From: Agromyces allii
GTDB lineage: Bacteria > Actinomycetota > Actinomycetes > Actinomycetales > Microbacteriaceae
Length of the DNA stretch: 64,000 bases
Direction: 5' to 3'
Assembly (NCBI RefSeq): GCF_009749385.1
Contig: NZ_WBIN01000008.1
Coordinates: forward strand, 62,001-126,000
Below, piece after piece: positions 8,514 to 16,603 of this stretch. A program made the translations under genes and the position numbers. The notes beneath the pieces were generated by a model. The model was not told where the DNA came from. It ran no database searches and saw nothing but the letters and a program-made list of their open reading frames with translations. How positions within the stretch are numbered: the stretch's first letter is position 1; each line of letters begins with the position of its first letter.

Positions 8514-10174
8514 CGCGCCCCGGCCCCGAGCATGAGGTCATCGGCCGCCGCTGGGTCGGCGAACGTGTCGTCGACGGATGCCGCGGCATCCGCCCCTCCG
8601 ACGGTCGACCGCCTCGGCGCCTCGGTCACGAGCCACGCGCCCACGGCGAGCAGCATGCAGAGAATGAAGAAGGTCTGGAAGAAGCCGAACGCGTCGTAGA
8701 AGAAGATCGCCGCGATGTACCCCGAGATCGCCACAGCGATCGCGAGCGCGAGCACCGCATGACGGCGCTCGGCCGCCTGCGCGAAGGCGAAGCGCAGGAG
8801 CATGATCGGGGGCACGAGGAGGAACACGGCGAGCCCGATCACGCCGAGCGCCCCGGTCTCCATGAGCGTGCCGAGGAACTGGTTGTCGAGGATGAACGCG
8901 TTCGCGTCGTCGCCGATCACGATGCGGCTGCCGAACCCGCTGCCGAAGAACGGTTGCTGCTCCACCTCGGCCATGGCCGGTTCGAGGTCGGCCAGACGGC
9001 CGGCACCGCCCATGCCCGCCGACGTGTACTGCGAGGCGACGAGCGAGTCGACGTCGAGGAAGGACAGCACCATCGACTCGAACACCTTCGGCAGCACCGC
9101 GGCCGCGAGCAGCACGACGGGCAGCGAGAGCGCGAACAGCACGCCGGCGACCTTCGGGTGGAAGATCAGCGTCACGAGGAACATCACGGCGAGCACGACG
9201 ACCGCGGTGCGGGAGATCGCGGCCATGATGCCGCCGAACAGCAGGATCACCGCCCCCGCGTAGACGATCTTGCGGTTGATCTCGTTGCGCGGCCAGGCCG
9301 CGTACTTCGCGAGGTAGACGGCGAGCGGGATCAGGATGCACAGCGCCACGGCCAGCGCGATCGGATGCTGCGCCGAACCGAACGCCCGAGCGACACCGGC
9401 CCGGCTCACGTCGCCGCCCTCGCGGAGCAGCGTGAGCGGTAGGAAGTTGCCGAGCACGAGGAACACGTTGAAGCGCGAGAGCCGCTCGATGATCGCGAAG
9501 AAGGCGACGACCACGCCCGCCCAGGTGACGAACGTGATGAGCAGCATGACGTCGCGTTCGGAGCGGAGCAGGAGCCGGAAGCAGAAGAAGACCGCGAGCA
9601 TGAAGAGCATCTGCGTGATGCCGCCGACGGCGGTCTGGACGAGCGCCTCGTTCGCGAGCTCCGTGACGTTGACCACGAACGACACGGCGATCGTCACGAG
9701 GAAGATGCCGATCGGCCAGCCGAACGCCACCGGCCGCCAGCGCACCTCGGGCTTCAGGATGAGCGAGACCACGAGCGCGACGAGCACGATGCCGAGCACG
9801 AGCCGGTAGGGCTCGAGCTGGAACGGCAGCGGGATCGGGATCGCGTAGCGTCTGGCCGGCACGAGCATGATGACCCCGGCGAGGCCGATGATCATGGCCG
9901 ACCAGGTGAACACGAACCGGCGGAACAGCACGAGCACCGCGACGAACCCGATGGCCGCGGCGGCGATGAGCGGCGGCAGCAGGAGGACGGCGGCGAGGGC
10001 GACGACGGCGAGCACGGCCGCCGCGACGACGACCCTCCTGCGGCTCGGCCGGCCCTGCCCCTCGACTTCAGCGGATGAGCCTGCGGACCCCGGGCCGGCC
10101 CCGGAAGGGGTCGAACCGGTGCGCTGCTCGCCGTCGCGGGCGTCGAGCGCCCGCACGGCGTCGGCGACGCTCAT
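8510..10174 (-). CDS. O-antigen ligase/Wzy-like EPS polymerase (locus 1)
   Basis: 554 residues with about 12-14 hydrophobic segments and the Wzy_C/O-antigen-ligase type region, including the large loop around VARAFGSAQHPIALAVALC where periplasmic catalytic residues lie in the family. It is preceded by a 50-60-residue polar Ser/Gly/Pro N-terminus. It probably polymerises flipped repeat units outside the membrane. The ATG at 10174 lies 7 bp after the Wzz-like gene, supporting a polymerase/chain-length pair. The C-terminus after the last membrane segment is Ala/Asp rich and holds a GGATGCCGCGGCATCC palindrome (8576-8591) in its DNA. Confidence 0.87.
   Translation of the reverse strand: MSVADAVRALDARDGEQRTGSTPSGAGPGSAGSSAEVEGQGRPSRRRVVVAAAVLAVVALAAVLLLPPLIAAAAIGFVAVLVLFRRFVFTWSAMIIGLAGVIMLVPARRYAIPIPLPFQLEPYRLVLGIVLVALVVSLILKPEVRWRPVAFGWPIGIFLVTIAVSFVVNVTELANEALVQTAVGGITQMLFMLAVFFCFRLLLRSERDVMLLITFVTWAGVVVAFFAIIERLSRFNVFLVLGNFLPLTLLREGGDVSRAGVARAFGSAQHPIALAVALCILIPLAVYLAKYAAWPRNEINRKIVYAGAVILLFGGIMAAISRTAVVVLAVMFLVTLIFHPKVAGVLFALSLPVVLLAAAVLPKVFESMVLSFLDVDSLVASQYTSAGMGGAGRLADLEPAMAEVEQQPFFGSGFGSRIVIGDDANAFILDNQFLGTLMETGALGVIGLAVFLLVPPIMLLRFAFAQAAERRHAVLALAIAVAISGYIAAIFFYDAFGFFQTFFILCMLLAVGAWLVTEAPRRSTVGGADAAASVDDTFADPAAADDLMLGAGAR
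8576..8591. repeat. Perfect palindromic copy of the GGATGCCGC word
   Basis: A 16-base palindrome inside the Wzy C-terminal coding region, one of at least three isolated perfect copies in the window. Confidence 0.7.
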
Positions 10175-10181
10175 GCGAGCC

Positions 10182-11027
10182 TCAGTCCGCCCGGGTTCCG
10201 GCGCCGACCAGGACCTGGTCCTCGTCGGCGGTCTCGATCTCCTCGATGCCGGACGCGTCGGATTCGGGCGCCGTGTCGCCTCCGGTCGGCGCCGCCGCGC
10301 GCGAGCGACGACGGGAGCGGCTGCGCTTGCTGCGGTTCGAGCGGAACGCGGCGAGCACGAAGGCCAGAGCGATGAACCCGAGGAAGACCGCGAATCCGGT
10401 CACCACGATCGGGATCGCGGGGTTGCCCGTCTCGGTCGCGACGGCGTTGCCGGAGCTCAGGACCTCGAGCTCGACGCGGTTCTCGGGGGCGATCTGCTTC
10501 GCCTCCTGCTGGTCGTCGACGTACCCGAGGAACACGTCGGTCGCCGTGGCGCTGATCTCCTCGGCCCGCTCGGCCGTCGGCGCGGTGCCCACGATCTGCA
10601 GCACCGGCAGCTTCAGCGAACCCGGGAAGCGCTCGTCGCCGGCGGGCTGCGTCGTACGGCGGATCGCCGTGATCGACTCCGTGTCGTCGTCGAGCGCACC
10701 GGTGGCCGCCTCGACCTCGGAGCGCACCTCGGCGCCCGACACGAGGTACGCGTAGATCTGCGTCGCGGCCGCGAGATCGAGCGGTTCGGTCGCGGTGACC
10801 CCTTCTTCGATGGCCTGGCCGGGAACCTGCGACTGGAAGAGCGTGTCGTTCGGACTCGTCACGAGCACGGTCGTGCTCGCCGTGTACGACTGCACCGCAC
10901 GCGACTGGATCTCGCCGTTCGAGATGCTGAACCCGGCGAAGAACGCGGCGACCGCGGCGACGACCAGGCCGAACGCCAGCAGCCACTTGTAGCTCCACAG
11001 CGTCTGAAGGTACTTCGGAGTCTCCAT
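10182..11027 (-). CDS. Wzz-like chain-length determinant (no kinase domain)
   Basis: 281 residues starting METPKYLQTLWSYKW, the usual entry of Wzz/KpsE-type proteins. A first membrane helix lies at about residues 18-38, a long extracytoplasmic Asp/Glu/Thr-rich domain follows, and a second helix (VVTGFAVFLGFIALAF) lies near residues 200-225. A cytoplasmic tail has an Arg/Ser-rich patch and an acidic end. It lacks Walker motifs, so if tyrosine-kinase control exists it must come from elsewhere, for example the BY-kinase at 41861-43324. ATG 11027 is chosen for the clear GAGGGAG site 9 bp upstream. It is the first gene of the seven-gene minus-strand EPS operon. Confidence 0.87.
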   Translation of the reverse strand: METPKYLQTLWSYKWLLAFGLVVAAVAAFFAGFSISNGEIQSRAVQSYTASTTVLVTSPNDTLFQSQVPGQAIEEGVTATEPLDLAAATQIYAYLVSGAEVRSEVEAATGALDDDTESITAIRRTTQPAGDERFPGSLKLPVLQIVGTAPTAERAEEISATATDVFLGYVDDQQEAKQIAPENRVELEVLSSGNAVATETGNPAIPIVVTGFAVFLGFIALAFVLAAFRSNRSKRSRSRRRSRAAAPTGGDTAPESDASGIEEIETADEDQVLVGAGTRAD

Positions 11028-11292
11028 GTGTTCGTCTCCCTCGAATTCGCGACCCGGAAGGGTCGTGGACAGCGCATGCTCCCCGTGCCGATCGCTCGGA
11101 ACCCGGTGCGCCGTCGCAGAAGAGATAGAGGAACACTTCGTCATGCTCATGGTGCGGCCGGGGTATTAACGGCGCCCCCGTTTTCTGTTGCGGGCCTGTT
11201 AACTCTCCGAGTCAAAACGACGCACCACGTTGTGCCCGCCGCATGCGAACCGGATGGTTGGAAGGACACAGTCTGCGTCACGGGGGTTGCTC
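11028..11292. promoter_or_regulatory. Divergent control region between the two EPS operons of locus 1
   Basis: These 265 bp carry promoters for both the minus-strand Wzz-Wzy operon and the plus-strand GT operon. They include an AT-rich patch with GTTAAC and two TTAAC words flanking a CCCCCGTTTTC segment (about 11165-11205). No riboswitch or clear -35/-10 pair could be assigned. Confidence 0.4.
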
Positions 11293-12507
11293 ATGGGCTC
11301 TACGAGATCGGCGAGGGACGGCGAACGCATCTCCATCCTCTACAGCTTCCCGCACGCCTTCGGGGCGGCCGGCATCGGATTCACCGCATGGAACCAGGTC
11401 AACGAGCTGGTCCGGGCGGGGCACGAGGTGCACCTCGTCGCCGCCAGCATCGCGCGCCCGGTCGACGGGATCGCCTCGGTGACGACCTCGCTCGAGGTCG
11501 CCGGCCGCCGCATCCCGCACCGCGTGCTCGGCCGCGATCGGGCACTCGCCTGGCACGACCGCGTCGCGTCCCGTTCGGTCGCGTCCCGACGCCCGGACGT
11601 CGTGCACGTCTGGCCGCTCGCCGCGACCCGCACCATCGCCGCGGCCGAGGCCCGCGGCATCCGCTCGTACCGCGAAGTGCCGAACACGCACACCGCGAAC
11701 GCCTACGAGGTCGTCGCCGCCGAGTCCGCGAGGCTCGGCATCGCGCCCCGCGCCGGCTCCTCGCACGCTGCCGACCCCGTGCGCCTCGCGACCGAGGAAC
11801 GCGAGTGGGCGACCGCGACGGCGCTGCTCGTGCCGTCCGACGCCGTCGCGACGACCTTCCTCGATCGTGGGTTCGACGAGTCCAGGCTCCGACGCCACCG
11901 CTACGGGTGCACGCCCACCGGTCCGGTCGAGCGACACGACGTCGAGGGCGCGCCGCTCACGGCGGTGTTCCTCGGTCGGGTCGAGCCGCGCAAGGGGCTC
12001 CACTTCGCGCTCGACGCGTGGCTCGCCTCCGAGGCGAGCGCACGGGGCACGTTCCTCGTGTTCGGTCCCGTCGACGAGGCCTACCGCACCGTGCTCGGCG
12101 AGCGCCTCGCGCACCCGAGCGTGCAGATGCGGGGCACGACGACCGAACCGCTCGAGGAGCTCATCGGCGCCGACGTGCTCCTGCTGCCCAGCATCGAGGA
12201 GGGCAGCGCGCTCGTGACGTACGAGGCCCAGGCCGTCGGATGCGTGCCGCTCGTCTCGACCGCGGCCGGCGCCCTGCTCGAGCACGACGTGCACGGCCTC
12301 GTGCACGACACGGGCGACGTCGCGACCCTCACCTCGCAGCTCGACCTGCTCGCGAGCAGCCCGAAGACCCTCGGCCGCCTCAGGAGCGCGGCGCTCGCGC
12401 ACGGGCCCGAACTCACCTGGGCCGCGGCCGCGGCCAGCCTCGTCGAGGCGTACACGTCGCGGCAGGCCCTCGCAGTGGACGGACGTGTGCGTGCCGACGC
12501 CGCATGA
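11293..12507 (+). CDS. Glycosyltransferase family 4
   Basis: 404 residues from the ATG at 11293. The acceptor domain opens with ISILYSFPHAFGAAGIGFTAW, and the donor domain shows VFLGRVEPRKGLHFALDAWL and the E-x7-E signature in EEGSALVTYEAQAVGC. It heads the plus-strand EPS operon. An upstream in-frame ATG at 11254 would add 13 residues, but I see no ribosome site for it. The assigned start has only a weak G-rich site. Confidence 0.88.
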   Translation: MGSTRSARDGERISILYSFPHAFGAAGIGFTAWNQVNELVRAGHEVHLVAASIARPVDGIASVTTSLEVAGRRIPHRVLGRDRALAWHDRVASRSVASRRPDVVHVWPLAATRTIAAAEARGIRSYREVPNTHTANAYEVVAAESARLGIAPRAGSSHAADPVRLATEEREWATATALLVPSDAVATTFLDRGFDESRLRRHRYGCTPTGPVERHDVEGAPLTAVFLGRVEPRKGLHFALDAWLASEASARGTFLVFGPVDEAYRTVLGERLAHPSVQMRGTTTEPLEELIGADVLLLPSIEEGSALVTYEAQAVGCVPLVSTAAGALLEHDVHGLVHDTGDVATLTSQLDLLASSPKTLGRLRSAALAHGPELTWAAAAASLVEAYTSRQALAVDGRVRADAA

Positions 12508-13438
12508 CCTCGCCGTCATCGTCTGCACGCGCAACCGTGCCACGATGCTCGGAGCCGCGCTCGAGTCGATCCTCGCGTCGGTGCCCTCCGACGTCGAGGT
12601 GCTCGTCGTGGACTCGGCCTCCGACGACGCCTCCACCCGCGACGCCGCGATCGCCGCGGGCGCCGCGTACGTGCGCAGCGACATCCGGGGCCTCTCGATC
12701 GCCCGCGATCTCGGGCTGCGCACGAGCACCCGCCCGCTCGTGCTGTTCACCGACGACGACTGCGTGGCCGTCACCGGCTGGATCGACCCCGTGCTCGAGC
12801 ACTTCGCCGACGCCGAGGTGGGCGCCGTGACGGGCCGCATGCTCGACCACACCCTCGTCGGGACCGGCGGCGCCGAACCCCCGAAGCGGTACACGCGCAC
12901 CGTCCAGGGCATCGACGCCGGGCACGGCGCGGTCATGGCCTTCCGACGCGAGCTCGTGCTCGAGCTCGGCGGCTTCGACCCCGTGCTCGGTGCGGGGCGC
13001 ACGCTCGCGGGCGCCGAGGACCTCGACATGTTCTGCCGGGTGCTCGAGGCCGGGCACGCGATCGTGCACGATCCGACGTGCGTGATCCACCACATGAACA
13101 CGCGGCAGGGCGACTCCTACACCGAGCTGCACCACGGGTACGGGCTCGGCCTCGGTGCACTCGCGAACAAGATGCTGCGGCTGCGGTTCACGGTCGGCGT
13201 CGCGACGCTCGCGGTGCTCCTGAAGCGCACGGGCGGACGCGCGGTGCGGCACATGCGCGACCCGCGCAAGGGCAAGGCCGACCGGGCGATGCTCCGCGGC
13301 ATCCGCCAGGGCTTCTTCGCCGGCGCCGGCATGCGCTTGGACGGTTCGACGTTCGTCGATGAGCACCCGCCGCCCGTGACGCCGCTCGAACCCGCGATCG
13401 ACACCCCGATCGATCGAGACCCCGGGAGGGCCAGATGA
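12485..13438 (+). CDS. Glycosyltransferase family 2
   Basis: 317 residues. The GT-A core reads LAVIVCTRNRATML, VLVVDSASDDAS and LFTDDDCVA (the DDD metal site near residue 98). A later GAEDLDMFCRVLEAG is the ED catalytic motif. The start is a GTG at 12485 inside the 3' end of the preceding GT4 gene (23-bp overlap); GTG 12491 is possible. The C-terminal hydrophobic stretch may associate with the membrane. It overlaps the next gene by 4 bp. Confidence 0.9.
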   Translation: MCVPTPHDLAVIVCTRNRATMLGAALESILASVPSDVEVLVVDSASDDASTRDAAIAAGAAYVRSDIRGLSIARDLGLRTSTRPLVLFTDDDCVAVTGWIDPVLEHFADAEVGAVTGRMLDHTLVGTGGAEPPKRYTRTVQGIDAGHGAVMAFRRELVLELGGFDPVLGAGRTLAGAEDLDMFCRVLEAGHAIVHDPTCVIHHMNTRQGDSYTELHHGYGLGLGALANKMLRLRFTVGVATLAVLLKRTGGRAVRHMRDPRKGKADRAMLRGIRQGFFAGAGMRLDGSTFVDEHPPPVTPLEPAIDTPIDRDPGRAR

Positions 13439-14748
13439 CCCGACGCGAGACGAAGGCCGAACTGATCGGCACCCTCGACGAGAAGTACGTCGCGAACGTG
13501 GTCGCGTTCGAGTCGATGATCGCCGCCGCGGCGCTGATCCTCGACGGCGAGCGGATGCGGGCGGCCGACGGCTCGCTCGACCTGGCCGCCGTGCAGGACC
13601 GGCTCGCCGCGCTGACCTGGCGGGTGCCGGCGATGCGGCAGCGGCTCGCCCCGACGCCGCTGCGCCTGACGACCCCGGCATGGGTGCCCGTCGACGAGAT
13701 CGACATCGCGAAGCACGTGACGCTGCACCCCGACATCGAGCCCGACGACCCTCGGCGCGTCGAGATCCTCACGGGCCGGCTGAACGGGCCGATGGACCTC
13801 TCGCGACCCCTGTGGGACTTCCGAGTCGTCGAGCTCGACAGCGGCCGCGTCGCGATCGTCGCCCGGTACCACCACGTGATCGGCGATGCGCTGTTCGGCC
13901 TGAAGATCGGCGACGTGGTCGCCGGAACGACTCCGACGCCCGAGCTCCCCGCGGTCACCGACGCCGAACGCGAGGCGGTCGGCGCGCCGCCGCGGACCGG
14001 CCTCGGCATCCTCGTGATCGCCTGGCGGTCGTGGTGGTCGGCCAGGGACGGATTCGGCTCGGCGTGGCACGAGTACTGGCGGAAGCCGTTCACTCGGCGC
14101 CTGCGCAGGTGGGGCGGCCGCGTCATCCGCCCCATGAAGAACCGGGCGATCGTCGCGTCGGGCGAGGCCGAGCGCCTGCTCGTGCCGCGCCACTCGCGGT
14201 TCCTCGAGGTCGAGCTCGGCCCCGCGATGAAGCTCGCCTACCGGCTCGGCGGCACGATCCACGACCTCACCGTCGCCGCGACCCTGCGCGCGGTCGCCGA
14301 ACTCGAACCGGACTCCGAGACGGTGTCGCTGCTCGTGCCGATCTCGAGGCGATCGCGAACGGACGACTCCGCCCGCAACCACATCAGCATCGTGAAGGTG
14401 ACCGTGCCGACCGCCGACCCGCTCGACCTCGTGGTGCCGTCGGTGCGGGCGCAGGTGCAGGCCGCGGTCGACGACCGGACCCCCCGCGACCTCGGAGCCC
14501 AGGACTGGCGCGGCTACGCGACCTACATCACCTGGGGGCCGAAGCAGCGCTTCTTCGGCGAGGCGCCCATCGCCTCGGTCACCGGATGGCCGGCGGGCGA
14601 CCCGCGCGACGACCTCGCGGTCCTCGCCTGCTCGTACGGCACGAAGCTCACGATCTCGGTGACTGCACGGGCGACGACCGACGTCGACGGCGTGCTGGCC
14701 GTGATCTCCGAGTCGTTCTCGGGCGTGCCCGCGATCGTCGGGCGGTGA
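13435..14748 (+). CDS. WS/DGAT-like (condensation superfamily) acyltransferase in the EPS operon
   Basis: 437 residues. The active-site motif is [13 protein letters not shown] near residue 143, matching the HHxxxD core of wax-ester synthase/diacylglycerol acyltransferases, but with Ala in place of the usual Gly after Asp. The C-terminal half ([38 protein letters not shown]) also fits that family. The typical N-terminal opening of the family is not obvious. In family terms it moves an acyl group from acyl-CoA to an alcohol. Its position between two glycosyltransferases and a hexapeptide acyltransferase suggests the acceptor is a sugar or lipid-linked glycan; that is inference. It overlaps the upstream gene by 4 bp. 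Confidence 0.72.
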   Translation: MTRRETKAELIGTLDEKYVANVVAFESMIAAAALILDGERMRAADGSLDLAAVQDRLAALTWRVPAMRQRLAPTPLRLTTPAWVPVDEIDIAKHVTLHPDIEPDDPRRVEILTGRLNGPMDLSRPLWDFRVVELDSGRVAIVARYHHVIGDALFGLKIGDVVAGTTPTPELPAVTDAEREAVGAPPRTGLGILVIAWRSWWSARDGFGSAWHEYWRKPFTRRLRRWGGRVIRPMKNRAIVASGEAERLLVPRHSRFLEVELGPAMKLAYRLGGTIHDLTVAATLRAVAELEPDSETVSLLVPISRRSRTDDSARNHISIVKVTVPTADPLDLVVPSVRAQVQAAVDDRTPRDLGAQDWRGYATYITWGPKQRFFGEAPIASVTGWPAGDPRDDLAVLACSYGTKLTISVTARATTDVDGVLAVISESFSGVPAIVGR

Positions 14749-14752
14749 CGGC

Positions 14753-15394
14753 ATGCCCAGGATCTCCGGTCTCGCCCAGTCCCTGCTCGACCTCCGCACG
14801 TATGCGCACGCCCTGCGGCTCGCGCACTTCTCGAGCTACTCGCACGTGCGCCAGGTGCGCCGCCTGCACCTCGGCGAGGGCGTCTCGATGGCGCCGAACG
14901 TGTCGTTCCGCAACGCCGAGCGCATCAGCATCGGCGCGGGCAGCCACCTCGGCGAGCACTCCGTGATCTGGGCCGGCAACAGCACCGGCCGCATCCTGAT
15001 CGGCGAGAAGTGCCTGTTCGCGCCCAACGTGACCCTCACGGCCTCGAACTACGGCATCGAGCAGGGCGAGGTCGCGATCATGGACCAGCCCAAGATCGAG
15101 CAGGACATCGTGATCGGCGACGGCGCGTGGCTCGGCGCCAACGTGGTCGTCCTCGCCGGCGTCACGATCGGCGCCGGCGCCGTGATCGCCGCGGGCGCGG
15201 TCGTCACGAAGGACGTCCCGCCCCAGGCGATCGCCGGAGGCGTCCCCGCGAAGGTCATCGGCGAGCGGCCGAAGCCGTCGGTGCCGGTGGCCGAGGTTGC
15301 GACGCCCGAGGTCGCCGAGCCCGAGCCCGCCCAGGCCGGGTCCCAGAGCGCGGTGCCCGCCGAGGCCGGGTCCCAGAGCGCGGTGCCGGCATGA
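14753..15394 (+). CDS. Hexapeptide-repeat (left-handed beta-helix) acyltransferase
   Basis: 213 residues, WcaF/MaaA-like. Imperfect hexapeptide turns run from about residue 45 ([12 protein letters not shown]) through [16 protein letters not shown] to [15 protein letters not shown] near 150, ending in the family signature [10 protein letters not shown]. It probably O-acetylates a sugar of the repeat unit from acetyl-CoA. The last 40 residues are not part of the fold: an Ala/Pro/Glu-rich tail finishing with AGSQSAVPA twice, from a 25-bp DNA repeat. It starts 4 bp after the WS/DGAT-like gene and overlaps the next GT4 by 4 bp. Confidence 0.9.
   Translation: MPRISGLAQSLLDLRTYAHALRLAHFSSYSHVRQVRRLHLGEGVSMAPNVSFRNAERISIGAGSHLGEHSVIWAGNSTGRILIGEKCLFAPNVTLTASNYGIEQGEVAIMDQPKIEQDIVIGDGAWLGANVVVLAGVTIGAGAVIAAGAVVTKDVPPQAIAGGVPAKVIGERPKPSVPVAEVATPEVAEPEPAQAGSQSAVPAEAGSQSAVPA
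15333..15387. repeat. Two 25-bp direct repeats at the 3' end of the acyltransferase gene
   Basis: Copies at 15333-15357 and 15363-15387, period 30 bp, identical by eye. They encode a duplicated AGSQSAVPA tail, and the second copy runs to the stop codon. Confidence 0.85.
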
Positions 15395-16518
15395 CGGGCG
15401 CGCGCGAACCGGATGCCGCGGGCCGCCCGCTCGTGATCGAGGCCGAGCCCGCCTTCCGCACGGCGCACGCCAACCCGTACAACGCCCGCCTCTACGCGAC
15501 CGTCGCAGCCGAGGGGCACACCGTGCGGGACCTCTCGTACCTGCGGCTGTTCACCCGGCCGATCGACGTCGTGCACCTGCACTGGCCCGAGCTGACGTTC
15601 CTCACGGGTCGCCGGTGGCGGGTGCTCGCGCGCCTGCTGCTGTTCCGGGCCGGCCTTCGCGTCGCACGGCTCCGCAACGACACGAAGCTCGTCTGGACCG
15701 TGCATAACGTCGCCTCCCACGAACAGCGTTCGACGCCCCGACTTCGCGCGATGCACCGCAGGCTGCTCGTCGAGGAGGTCGACGCGCTCCTCTCGCTGAG
15801 CGCCGGAGGGCTCGACGCCGCGCGTGCGGCCTACCCGGAGCTCGCCGCCAAGCCCGGCACGGTCACGCCGCACGGCCACTACCGCCTCGACTACGACCTG
15901 AGCGTGTCGCAGGCGGATGCGCGCGCGGAACACGGCATCGACGAGGGCGCCCCGGTCGTCGCGTCGGTCGGCATGATCCGCAGCTACAAGAACATCCCCG
16001 ATCTCGTGCGCACCGTCGTCGAGAGCGACGACGAGGTCCGCCTGGTCGTCGCCGGAAAGCCGGCGGGCCAGGCGCTCGCGGCCGAGATCGTCGCCGCCGC
16101 CGACTCCGATCCCCGGGTGCGCCTCGATCTCGCGTTCCAGTCGGATGCCGCGATCGTCGCCTGGATCCGGGCGTCGGACGTCGTCGTGCTGCCGTATCGC
16201 GCGATCCAGAACTCCGGGTCGGCGATCCTCGCGCTCTCGGCCGATCGCCCGGTCGTCGTTCCGGCGCTCGGCGCCATGCGCGAACTCCAGGAGCAGGTCG
16301 GATCCGAGTGGGTCCGCTGCTACGACGGCGAGTTCGACGCCGCCGAACTCGCCCGCACGCTCGAGTGGGCCGCGACTCCGCGCCCCGAGCGGGCGCCGCT
16401 CGACCGGCTCGACTGGGGCGCCATCGCCCGGTCGACGGTCGATGCCTACCGGCGCGTGCGAGACCCGGGGCGGATCGAGGATCCGCTGCCCGAGGCATCC
16501 GCGTCGATGACGCGCTGA
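15391..16518 (+). CDS. Glycosyltransferase family 4-like
   Basis: 375 residues from the ATG that overlaps the previous stop (ATGA). Features are [10 protein letters not shown] near residue 55, [12 protein letters not shown] near 105, the donor-domain opening [17 protein letters not shown] near 190 and a late [18 protein letters not shown]. The [10 protein letters not shown] segment replaces the canonical E-x7-E pattern, as in some GT4 members of capsule loci. It is probably one of the repeat-unit glycosyltransferases. Confidence 0.85.
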   Translation: MTGAREPDAAGRPLVIEAEPAFRTAHANPYNARLYATVAAEGHTVRDLSYLRLFTRPIDVVHLHWPELTFLTGRRWRVLARLLLFRAGLRVARLRNDTKLVWTVHNVASHEQRSTPRLRAMHRRLLVEEVDALLSLSAGGLDAARAAYPELAAKPGTVTPHGHYRLDYDLSVSQADARAEHGIDEGAPVVASVGMIRSYKNIPDLVRTVVESDDEVRLVVAGKPAGQALAAEIVAAADSDPRVRLDLAFQSDAAIVAWIRASDVVVLPYRAIQNSGSAILALSADRPVVVPALGAMRELQEQVGSEWVRCYDGEFDAAELARTLEWAATPRPERAPLDRLDWGAIARSTVDAYRRVRDPGRIEDPLPEASASMTR

Positions 16519-16603
16519 CCCGGCCGCCGACCGCCCGTCGGCAGGCCGCCCCGAAACCCTGCACCGTCACCCATCACAGCACCCGACAGAACCGAGGAGT
16601 CCG

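Noticed and set aside
10171..11136. Alternative minus-strand frame overlapping the Wzz-like gene
   Set aside because: It is Arg/Gly-rich with no membrane helices. The other frame gives a proper Wzz-like protein with a good ribosome site.
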